From NCBI GenBank assembly GCA_938017765.1, contig CALIJH010000052.1, positions 1-19,882 of the forward strand: 19,882 nucleotides of DNA, in the 5' to 3' direction. The notes beneath the pieces were generated by a model. It was given only the letters and a program-made list of their open reading frames with translations, ran no database searches and was not told the DNA's origin. The position numbers and the translations under genes were made by a program. Origin of the DNA: an uncultured Leptotrichia sp. (GTDB lineage: Bacteria > Fusobacteriota > Fusobacteriia > Fusobacteriales > Leptotrichiaceae). Position 1 is the first letter of the stretch. Every line of letters starts with the position of its first letter. Positions 8,185 to 15,155 of the stretch are shown piece by piece.

Positions 8185-8784
8185 ATTAAGAAAAAGTATA
8201 AGTTTTTATGTATAAGTGATATTGAAATACTGGGGAATATGGAGCCTGAATTTCTGAAACAGAGATTTAAAACAGTGGATTTTATAATGTCGGCGGGAGA
8301 TGTTTCCAACAGATATTTAGATTATCTTGTATCAGTGCTGGATAAGGATATAATATGCGTAAACGGAAATCATATCTATCATAAAGACTACCCTATAACA
8401 TTTGCCAAAGTTATAGACGGAAAATTTCTGAAATATAAGGGCCTCAGGATATTGGGATTGGACGGCTGTAAAGTTTATTCGTTTAAGGAGCATCAATATA
8501 CCGAAAATCAGATGAAAATAAAAATATTCAGAAATCTGTTTCATCTTATAAAGGGTGTGGATATTGTATTAAGTCATGCTTCACCTGAAGGTATTCATGA
8601 TGTGGATGACGGTGTACATAACGGGTTTAAAGTATTTCATGATGTTATAAAATATTTCAGACCTAAACTTTGGATACATGGACATATACATCTGCCTAAT
8701 TTTATGAATCATCAGGATACCCAAGTTCATGATACAATGGTTTCCAATACATTTGGATACAGGATATTTACTATTGAAAAATAA
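8185..8784 (+). CDS. Metallophosphoesterase (calcineurin-like), apparent ATT start
   Basis: The frame ending at 8784 encodes a calcineurin-type phosphoesterase. The first ATG in this frame (8239) would remove the first metal motif, but the frame is open further upstream and reads KYKFLCISDIEIL, the expected first beta strand. The only start-like codon near a ribosome site is ATT at 8185, about 9 bases after GGGG (8172-8175). From there the protein is 199 residues. Asp12 is in SDIE (DxE instead of the usual DxH), GD at 38-39, GNH at 61-63, SHA at 130-132 and GHIH at 166-169. Related phosphoesterases may also carry DxE. The substrate is unknown. An ATG-to-ATT sequencing error is the alternative. 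Confidence 0.82.
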   Translation: MKKKYKFLCISDIEILGNMEPEFLKQRFKTVDFIMSAGDVSNRYLDYLVSVLDKDIICVNGNHIYHKDYPITFAKVIDGKFLKYKGLRILGLDGCKVYSFKEHQYTENQMKIKIFRNLFHLIKGVDIVLSHASPEGIHDVDDGVHNGFKVFHDVIKYFRPKLWIHGHIHLPNFMNHQDTQVHDTMVSNTFGYRIFTIEK

Positions 8785-8856
8785 TATAATTTATAAAGTG
8801 TTTTGATGATAATAAAGATGTTCATTGTTGAAAACACATTATTGAAGGAGTACGAT

Positions 8857-10764
8857 ATGGATAATTCCATTTACTTGTTTGATGAGGCTGAAGAAGCGTA
8901 TAAAAAATTTTTGAAATCATCAAAAGGTTTTTTGGGTTTGAAAAAACGAAGTAATCTCAAATCTTTTATAGAAATACAGAAAAAGGAAAACGCTTATAAC
9001 AGTGTTCATTTAGGTATAAAAGAAGTTCCTTTAGATAAAATCATAGGAAGTGTAGAAAAATATACCGATTTTGATAAAAATTTTGCTCCTAAAAATAATG
9101 TGGTCAAACAGCGATGGATAAATATATATGTAGGTTATATCGGGGAAAGTATGTTGCCTCCTGTTATTCTTTATAAAATAAAGGATAACTATTATGTATA
9201 TGACGGCAACCACAGAATATCGGTTGCAAAATTTTTAAATTTTGCTTCAATAGAAGCCGAAGTGGAGGAGTTTCTGCCTTCAAAAAATAATACTGATGAA
9301 ATTATTTACAGGGAAAGTATGATTTTTGAAAAAGAAACAGGTATAGAAAATGTTGTTTTATCTAATCCTTTAAGATACAAACATTTAAAAAATGAAATAG
9401 AAAATTATATGAAATTTATTCATAAAAAAAGAAGAATAGAAGTCAATTATAGAAAAGCTGCGGAAGATTGGAATAAAAACATCTTTATTCCTGCTAAAAT
9501 ATTAATTGAAAAAAATGATATACTAAAAAATTTTCCTGATAATAACATTAATGATATAGTATTATTTGTTCTCGACCATAAATATTTTTTAAGCGAGAAT
9601 AAGAGGAAGAATGTAGGATACCTTTTCAGTATTATTGACTATATAAACTTCATTAAGACAAATGAAAACGGAAATCTTATGAATAAGTTTGAAATTAACG
9701 GAAAAGAAGCGGAAAAGGTTTTATCAAGTCTGGAGAAAATCGACAATGAAATTATTCATTCTATTGAAGAAATAAGAATAGATAAGGAACTGTCTAAACT
9801 GACCGGAACAAATTTCGGATATAATAAAATTTTATATAGAGAAATGGAAAAATATAAGAATATTCAGGAATGGCATAAAAAAGAGTATAAAAAAATAACT
9901 GACTGTTTTATTGAAAAATTGGATAAACTTCCTGAAAAATACAGCAGCTATAAAGAATATTTTGATGAAAACGAGATATTTAAATTTATATTTGAATATG
10001 GAAATCTCAAAAATATATATGAATATGAAAATAAGGAAACAGTAGTTTTAAATTATATTATAGAAGTGTTTCTGCCTGTCATTTCGATTTTGGATAAAGA
10101 AAACAATGAAGCTTACAGTAGTAAAAAAGATTTTTTAAATAAATATATAAAAGTACAGAACGGATATTTCTATTTATTTAAAATTGAGGAAAGGCTTTCA
10201 GAAGAAGGAAAGACCGTAAAATATGAAAAAATAATATCCGACAGGTCATTAAATACAGTATTTTTTAGAGATGAAAGAGGTTATTACGATATAAAAGGAA
10301 TTTTACTGAATCAGAAATATAATGAATTTCTGAATAATTTGAAAAGCTCTGAATCATTTTTGGAAATATATGAGAAATATGGTAAAATTGGAGAATATGA
10401 AACTTTCACAAAGTTATTTGAAATGCTTGATATTTTAGGAGAAGAAAAATTTATAAAAAAAATAAAGAATGATTTGAAAAAAATGTTTAAATCTGACATA
10501 ATTCTGACAGATTATAAAACAAAATATGTGATGTATAACTATATATTAAATAAAAAGAAAAGTGCAGCTGAAAAGACTGAAGATGTTTTTTATGATTATA
10601 AAAAATATTCATTTATAGATTTTTATGCTGATATATTGTATTTTACAAAAGAAAATATAACGGTTGAAAATGATAGTGAAAACATAGATTTTGATAATAT
10701 AGACTTTGATATTGATATTCTTGATATGGAGCTGTATTATCGGGAAAAAGATTGGCAAGAATAA
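8857..10764 (+). CDS. Large uncharacterised protein with N-terminal ParB/Srx-like motif
   Basis: This is a 635-residue, soluble-looking protein with no signal peptide or membrane helix. Near residues 110-138 it has YYVYDGNHRISVAKFLNF followed by an acidic beta strand. This is the pattern of ParB/sulfiredoxin-fold domains, in which DGNHR binds a nucleotide phosphate. The remaining 500 residues are Lys/Glu/Asn-rich, probably mostly helical, and I do not recognise them. The C-terminus ends with an acidic run of short D-N-I-D-F-D repeats. The ATG at 8857 is chosen over upstream starts because AAGGAG lies 6 bases before it. It follows the phosphoesterase by 72 bases and may be co-transcribed. No parA or chromosome-partition gene is nearby, so a partition role is not supported. 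Confidence 0.75.
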   Translation: MDNSIYLFDEAEEAYKKFLKSSKGFLGLKKRSNLKSFIEIQKKENAYNSVHLGIKEVPLDKIIGSVEKYTDFDKNFAPKNNVVKQRWINIYVGYIGESMLPPVILYKIKDNYYVYDGNHRISVAKFLNFASIEAEVEEFLPSKNNTDEIIYRESMIFEKETGIENVVLSNPLRYKHLKNEIENYMKFIHKKRRIEVNYRKAAEDWNKNIFIPAKILIEKNDILKNFPDNNINDIVLFVLDHKYFLSENKRKNVGYLFSIIDYINFIKTNENGNLMNKFEINGKEAEKVLSSLEKIDNEIIHSIEEIRIDKELSKLTGTNFGYNKILYREMEKYKNIQEWHKKEYKKITDCFIEKLDKLPEKYSSYKEYFDENEIFKFIFEYGNLKNIYEYENKETVVLNYIIEVFLPVISILDKENNEAYSSKKDFLNKYIKVQNGYFYLFKIEERLSEEGKTVKYEKIISDRSLNTVFFRDERGYYDIKGILLNQKYNEFLNNLKSSESFLEIYEKYGKIGEYETFTKLFEMLDILGEEKFIKKIKNDLKKMFKSDIILTDYKTKYVMYNYILNKKKSAAEKTEDVFYDYKKYSFIDFYADILYFTKENITVENDSENIDFDNIDFDIDILDMELYYREKDWQE

Positions 10765-10863
10765 TATATACTCATTTTAGAATAAGCATCTTATATTGTC
10801 GGTAAAAGAATAATGAATAGAGTAGTATTAAAGAGCAGTATTAATATGTATAAAAAGTGAAAA

Positions 10864-10876
10864 GAACAAATTGTTC
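10864..10876. promoter_or_regulatory. Short dyad, possible operator
   Basis: GAACAA-A-TTGTTC is a perfect 6-bp inverted repeat around one central base, 38 bases upstream of the HAD gene start. It has the shape of a small repressor operator and no T-run for a terminator. In such AT-rich DNA, chance occurrence is possible. Confidence 0.25.
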
Positions 10877-10914
10877 GAAATAATAAATCTGAAATAGAAA
10901 AAACAGGAGGATTA

Positions 10915-11706
10915 ATGAAAATAAAAGCAGTGTTTATGGATTTGGACGGAACATTACTGAGAAATAATCATACAATATCTGAGAAAATAAAGAATAAATT
11001 AAAAGAACTGGAAGAAAAAGAAGTCAAAATATTTATTTCTACCGGTAGAAGTTTTAAGTCAGCAGTTCCTTTTGTCAGAGAACTGGAGATAAAAACTCCT
11101 GTTATTACTTATAACGGGGGGAGAATTGTAGAGCCTGTTACTGAAAAAGTAATTTATGAAAAGCCTGTAGACAAGGAAAATGTAGAAAAAGTAATAGAAA
11201 TATCAAGGGAAAAAGGAATACATCTAAATCTTTACAATGATGATAATTTATACATTGAAAGTAAAGATGACGAGGGGCTGGGTTATGCAAACCGTGTGAG
11301 TATTCCTTATTTTGTTGTAAATTTTGATGAATTTAAAGGAAAGACTTCGACAAAATGCCTTTTTGTAGCAGAAAATGAAAAACTTGTCGAGCTGAAAAAA
11401 GAGCTGGAGAATGTGCTGACAGATGTAAATATTGTATTTTCCCATGCTACATATCTCGAAGTTCTGAATAAGGAAGTGAATAAAGGGGCGGCAGTAAAAG
11501 AAATGCTTCAAAAATACGGGATTTCTCCTGATGAAACAATGGCATTCGGCGACCAGTGGAATGATTTGGAAATGCTTAAGCTGGTAAAACACGGTTATTT
11601 AATGGGAAATGCTTCCGATGACTTGAAAAGTAAGTTTTCGGAGGACAGAATAACTTTATCCAATGAGGAAGACGGAATTTATCATATATTGAAAGATATT
11701 AACTAA
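10915..11706 (+). CDS. Cof-type HAD family phosphatase
   Basis: This is a 263-residue HAD-superfamily hydrolase of the Cof (type IIB cap) group. Motif I is DLDGTLL with nucleophile Asp9 and acid/base Asp11, motif II is STGRS (42-46), the motif III Lys is probably Lys190, and motif IV is GDQWND with Asp213 and Asp217. The length is normal. These enzymes dephosphorylate sugar phosphates, FMN, PLP or similar small molecules, and the specificity cannot be read from sequence. AGGAGG sits 4 bases before the ATG, a slightly short spacing. dnaE follows after 49 bases, so the two may be co-transcribed. Confidence 0.92.
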   Translation: MKIKAVFMDLDGTLLRNNHTISEKIKNKLKELEEKEVKIFISTGRSFKSAVPFVRELEIKTPVITYNGGRIVEPVTEKVIYEKPVDKENVEKVIEISREKGIHLNLYNDDNLYIESKDDEGLGYANRVSIPYFVVNFDEFKGKTSTKCLFVAENEKLVELKKELENVLTDVNIVFSHATYLEVLNKEVNKGAAVKEMLQKYGISPDETMAFGDQWNDLEMLKLVKHGYLMGNASDDLKSKFSEDRITLSNEEDGIYHILKDIN

Positions 11707-11755
11707 AATTTTTGAATATCAGGCAGTACAATAAGTCATATATACGGGTGATATT

Positions 11756-12917
11756 ATGGAAAATGAAATGATACATTTAAAGCTGCATAGCGAATATTCT
11801 CTCCTCGAAGGAGTAGGTAAAATTGATGAATATATAGAAAAAGCTGTATCGGAGAATATAAAGACTTTGGCTATTACCGATACTTCAATGTTTGGGGTAA
11901 TAGAATTTTACAAAAAATGTATAAAATCAGGGATAAAGCCTATAATTGCTCTTGAAGTCTTTTTGGACGGGATAGTATCGGAGGGGGAATATTCTTTGAC
12001 ATTGATTGCAAAAAATAAGAACGGATATAGAAACCTCTCAAAGCTTTCTTCACTTTCATATAGCAGGTTTAACAGGCGAAGAAATAAGATAAAATATGAG
12101 GAGTTACTTGAATATTCTTCAGATTTATATATTTTATCAGGGGGAATATATGGCGAAATCATAAGAGGAATAGCCGAGTACAAATATCCTGAAGCAAAAA
12201 AAGCAGCAGTAAAATTGGCAAAAGATTTTAAAGAAAATTTCTTTTTGGAAGTTCCCGCTGTAAAAAGACTGGAAAATGTTAGAAAAGCTCTTTGGGAAAT
12301 AATAAAAGAAACAGAAATACCGTACACAATAACTAATGATATTTATTATCCCAATAAAGGAGAAGCCGTACTTCAGAAAATTATGTCTTCGATAAAAGAG
12401 GGAAATAAGATAGAAACCGTTCAGGAAGATATATTTTATGATGATTTGTATCTGAAATCCTTTGAACAAATGAAAGAAAGTTTCAGTAATTTTGAAGATG
12501 AATTTTTTAATAACGGGATAAAAAACACTATAAATATTGCGAAAAATTGTAATGTAAATTTTGAATTTGATGTATTTAAATTTCCTGAATATGAATTACC
12601 CCAAGGAATAACTGAAAATTTTTATATCAGAAAGCTCGTTTACGAGGGAATAGCTAAAAAATATCTGGAGAAAAATGTTGTAATATCGGCATTGGAACAG
12701 GAAAATGAAATAAAAGACAGACTGATACAGGAAAAAATGGAAAATGTTTTTCAGAGGGCGGATTATGAGCTTGAAGTGATAAATAATATGGGATATAACG
12801 GATATTTCATAATAGTCTGGGATTTTATAAAATTTGCCAAAGAAGCGGGAGTATATGTCGGTCCCGGGAGAGGTTCCGCTGCGGGAAGTGCTGGTTTCTT
12901 TTGCTCTGAATATAACG
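11756..12917 (+). pseudogene. dnaE: DNA polymerase III alpha subunit, N-terminal part (3'-truncated at junction)
   Basis: The first roughly 387 residues match DnaE, the replicative polymerase subunit (normally about 1,100 or more residues). The PHP domain starts at HLKLHSEYSLLEG, and the palm begins with the family motif VGPGRGSAAGS near residue 378. One extra base near 12,890 breaks the frame after AGS. In the next frame the expected LVSFALNIT follows, and then the sequence turns into ribBA. The catalytic DxD segment, fingers and C-terminal domains are missing. In the PHP domain, the usual TDH is replaced by TDTS, so its metal site looks degenerate. Loss of an essential gene is implausible, so I read this as a contig artefact rather than a true pseudogene. 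Confidence 0.88.
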
Positions 12918-13025
12918 GAGAGAGTTCCGATTGAGATTAAGCCACAGAAGTTCGACTATATGTATCTCAAGACGAAGAAGAGCAAGATGGGACATATTTT
13001 CAACGAAATTGATTTAGACAAGTAG
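12915..13025 (+). pseudogene. ribBA: 3' end of ribBA / GTP cyclohydrolase II gene (5'-truncated at junction)
   Basis: About 36 codons ending at TAG 13023-13025 encode a typical GTP cyclohydrolase II C-terminus: ERVPIEIKP, then YLKTKKSKMGH. This domain makes the first riboflavin-pathway intermediate from GTP and is usually fused to 3,4-DHBP synthase (RibB) in Firmicutes. Everything upstream is replaced by dnaE sequence. The gene ends 12 bases before ribH, which fits the tail of a rib operon. Whether the lost part contained RibB is inference. Confidence 0.8.
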
Positions 13026-13037
13026 AAAGGAAACGTC

Positions 13038-13511
13038 ATGAACAATATTAATCTATTAGAAGGTAAAGTCGTTGCAAAAGATGGAATGAAGGTCGGAATC
13101 GTAGCTGCTCGTTTCAATGAAATCGTTGTAAGCAAGCTGCTCAGCGGTGCTATTGACGGACTTGTACGTCACAATGTCAAGGAAGAAAACATCACAGCTG
13201 CTTGGGTGCCTGGAGCATTTGAACTACCAACTGTTGCTAAGAAGATGGCTGAGTCTGGTAAGTATGATGCGGTAATCGTTCTCGGTGCTGTAATCAGAGG
13301 TCAGACATCCCACTACGAGCTTGTGTGCAACGAGGCAGCTAAAGGAATTGCTCAGATTTCGATGCAGACCGGTGTTCCAACTATGTTTGGTGTAATCACG
13401 ACAGAGAATATTGAACAGGCAATCGCTCGTGCAGGAAGCAAGGTTGGGAACAAGGGATACGACTGTGCTCTATCCGCAATCGAGATGGTTAACCTCGTAG
13501 AACAGCTATAA
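13038..13511 (+). CDS. ribH: 6,7-dimethyl-8-ribityllumazine synthase
   Basis: This is a 157-residue lumazine synthase. It condenses 5-amino-6-ribitylaminouracil with 3,4-dihydroxybutanone 4-phosphate, the step before riboflavin synthase. Family motifs are clear: AARFNE at 24-29, VPGAFELP at 57-64, AVIRGQTSHYE with the catalytic His92, and TTENIEQAIARAGSK in the last third. The full length is normal. AAAGGAAA lies upstream of the ATG. It directly follows the ribBA remnant and is followed by a strong terminator, so it is the last gene of the riboflavin operon. Codon use is clearly more GC-rich than in the genes left of 12,915. Confidence 0.96.
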   Translation: MNNINLLEGKVVAKDGMKVGIVAARFNEIVVSKLLSGAIDGLVRHNVKEENITAAWVPGAFELPTVAKKMAESGKYDAVIVLGAVIRGQTSHYELVCNEAAKGIAQISMQTGVPTMFGVITTENIEQAIARAGSKVGNKGYDCALSAIEMVNLVEQL

Positions 13512-13554
13512 GATTAGCTATAATGGCAAAGGCGAAAAGGTATATTTAATATTG

Positions 13555-13585
13555 CAAGGCAGACTGGTGCAGTCTGCCTTGTTTT
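13555..13585 (+). terminator. Rho-independent terminator after ribH
   Basis: This is a perfect 11-bp stem, CAAGGCAGACT / AGTCTGCCTTG, with a 5-base loop (GGTGC) followed by TTTT. It closes the riboflavin operon 43 bases after the ribH stop. Confidence 0.85.
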
Positions 13586-13614
13586 CGAAATACGAATGGG
13601 GATTGGTCGTATAA

Positions 13615-14331
13615 ATGGGCAAAAGTTTAGAAATTAAGAATAGTGAAAGGGAAAATCAAGACAAGAGTAAGGTTATGCTCGTGTTTGACTATGACGGCAC
13701 TATTCAAGAAACTATGAAGATATATGCACCAGCTATTCTTGATATAGCGAAGAGGCTACGGACGATATATGATATCCCAGTCGAAAATCCTAGCTATGAG
13801 CGCATGGAGAGCTGGCTGGGGCTTAGAAATGATGAAATGTGGGCTGACTTCGCCCCAGCGCTCCCTGCAGCCGCCAGGGCGGCCGCGGCGGCGCGTGTCG
13901 GCGCCTACATGCGCACTCTGGTTCGCGGTGGTGCTGATCCCTGGTATTACGGTACCCGTGACACACTAGACAGGCTCAAAAAACAGGGATACAGGATGAT
14001 GATATTAAGTAACTCAGATCACGAGTATGCGGAATTTAACAGAAAGAGATTTAACACAGATAAGTGGTTTGAGAGGTATATAGATTGTGAATCCTGGGAT
14101 TGGCAGTCTAAAGCTGATGTGTTAAGCTCTATAATAAGCGATGAACCTGACTTAACATATGTTATGATTGGGGATAGGTTCAATGACCAAGAGGCGGCAG
14201 TAAAGAACGATATATTGTTTGTCGCATGTGAATATGGATACGCGAAGTCCGGAGAGCTAGATGAGGCTGATGCGAAAGCTTATTCAATTGTTGAGCTACC
14301 TGAAATTATTTCTAGACTAACTGATTTTTAG
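13615..14331 (+). CDS. HAD family hydrolase (phosphoglycolate phosphatase-like)
   Basis: This 238-residue HAD phosphatase has motif I DYDGTI (Asp25, Asp27), motif II LSNSD (Ser132), the likely motif III Lys166, and motif IV GDRFND (Asp187, Asp191). The region between motifs I and II (about 30-120) is a helical cap, so it is a subclass I enzyme acting on a small phosphate ester. Residues 80-105 are Ala/Arg-rich and encoded by an unusually GC-rich block (see separate entry). The start is uncertain: ATG 13615 has only a weak ribosome site, and ATG 13673 (MLVFDYDG) is possible. It lies 10 bases upstream of the ThrH-type gene, so the two phosphatases should be co-transcribed. Confidence 0.85.
   Translation: MGKSLEIKNSERENQDKSKVMLVFDYDGTIQETMKIYAPAILDIAKRLRTIYDIPVENPSYERMESWLGLRNDEMWADFAPALPAAARAAAAARVGAYMRTLVRGGADPWYYGTRDTLDRLKKQGYRMMILSNSDHEYAEFNRKRFNTDKWFERYIDCESWDWQSKADVLSSIISDEPDLTYVMIGDRFNDQEAAVKNDILFVACEYGYAKSGELDEADAKAYSIVELPEIISRLTDF
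13848..13945 (+). other. GC-rich island inside the HAD gene
   Basis: Within a gene of moderate GC, positions 13861-13920 contain 47 G/C of 60, including a GGCGGCCGCGGCGGCG run. The reading frame stays open and encodes an Ala/Arg-rich helix in the cap domain. Codons on both sides return to A/T-rich choices. It could be a recombined segment from a high-GC relative, or a local expansion of Ala codons. Confidence 0.75.
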
Positions 14332-14341
14332 GGGAGGAAAG

Positions 14342-14941
14342 ATGAACATTGTATGCTTAGATATGGAAGGCGTATTGGTACCTGAGATTTGGATTGCTTT
14401 TGCAGAAGAGACTGGTATCGAAGAGCTAAAGAAGACTACAAGAGAAGAGCCAGATTACGATAAGCTCATGAATTACAGACTTGATATCTTGAGGGAGCAT
14501 GGTCTTGGACTCAGGGAGATTCAGGATGTAATCGCTAGAATTGATCCGCTACCAGGAGCAAAGAGGTTCTTAGATGAACTTCGTGCAACGACTCAAGCTA
14601 TTATTCTCAGTGATACTTTTTCTCAGTTTGCCCAGCCACTTATGGCCAAACTTGGATGGCCGGCACTATTCTGCAATGAGTTAATCGTGGGCGAAGACGG
14701 AATGATAGAAGGCTTTAAGATGCGCTGCGAGAAATCAAAGCTCACAACAGTGAGAGCTCTTCAGTCATGCGGTTTTGAGACAATTGCGGCAGGAGATAGT
14801 TTTAACGACCTAGCTATGATTGAAGCAAGCAAAGCGGGATTCCTATTCCGCAGAACAGACTCCATCAAAGCGGATTACCCACAGTTCCCAGCCTACGATG
14901 AGTTTGACGATCTGCTAAACGCGATTAAGAAGGCTCTGTAA
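14342..14941 (+). CDS. thrH: ThrH-type phosphoserine phosphatase / homoserine phosphotransferase
   Basis: This 199-residue HAD enzyme closely follows the ThrH pattern: CLDMEGVLVPEIWIAFAE at the N-terminus (Asp7 nucleophile, Glu9 in place of the second Asp), TTREEPDYDKLM, motif II LSDTFSQF, and motif IV AAGDSFNDLAM. PQFPAYDEFDDL follows near the end. Characterised ThrH proteins hydrolyse phosphoserine and can transfer its phosphate to homoserine, linking serine and threonine synthesis. GGGGAGGAAAG ends just before the ATG, and the gene sits 10 bases after the other HAD gene. No serA or serC is visible here, so the pathway role is inferred from the family. Confidence 0.9.
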   Translation: MNIVCLDMEGVLVPEIWIAFAEETGIEELKKTTREEPDYDKLMNYRLDILREHGLGLREIQDVIARIDPLPGAKRFLDELRATTQAIILSDTFSQFAQPLMAKLGWPALFCNELIVGEDGMIEGFKMRCEKSKLTTVRALQSCGFETIAAGDSFNDLAMIEASKAGFLFRRTDSIKADYPQFPAYDEFDDLLNAIKKAL

Positions 14942-15008
14942 TGTTACAAAAGCAAAATTTTTATAATGTTTATTAATAGTAGCAAATTATATACAAAAGT
15001 ACTAATAA

Positions 15009-15037
15009 GCATCGTCCTTTATGGCGATGCCTTTTTT
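15009..15037 (+). terminator. Terminator after thrH
   Basis: GCATCG and CGATGC form a 6-bp stem around a 10-base loop, followed by C and six T. It lies 67 bases after the thrH stop. Confidence 0.6.
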
Positions 15038-15082
15038 ATGCTCAAAATACAATCAAAACTGGTCATAGAAAATCCAGTAGAA

Positions 15083-15120
15083 AAAAATCGAGAGCCCAAC
15101 AATCAGAGCTCTCGATTTTT
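15083..15120. terminator. Bidirectional terminator between thrH and brnQ
   Basis: This is a perfect 13-bp inverted repeat, AAAAATCGAGAGC / GCTCTCGATTTTT, with a 12-base loop. The A-run on one side and T-run on the other let it work on both strands. It sits between the + strand HAD pair and the 3' end of brnQ on the - strand. Confidence 0.88.
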
Positions 15121-15155
15121 GTGTCGATATTCATGACAATATATCTAGCTATTTA

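Noticed and set aside
8857..10764. Plasmid or chromosome partition ParB
   Set aside because: Only the DGNHR motif is shared. There is no ParA, no obvious helix-turn-helix and no parS-like site nearby.
11908..12469. Two overlapping - strand open frames inside dnaE
   Set aside because: They are antisense shadows of dnaE, with Phe/Ile/Ser-rich composition typical of reversed AT-rich coding DNA.
12834..13025. Open frame of 63 codons with an ATG start spanning the junction
   Set aside because: Its first part is the wrong frame of dnaE and its last part is the ribBA tail. It is an accident of the frameshift and join, not a gene.
12885..13030. Horizontal transfer or genomic island boundary
   Set aside because: No integrase, tRNA site, direct repeats or IS element is present. 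The composition change is permanent to the window end, and two housekeeping genes are cut reciprocally. A chimera explains this better.
13769..13969. Arg/Pro-rich alternative frame in the GC island
   Set aside because: It is a second frame of the HAD gene, kept open by the GC-rich patch. It has no start signal or conserved feature.
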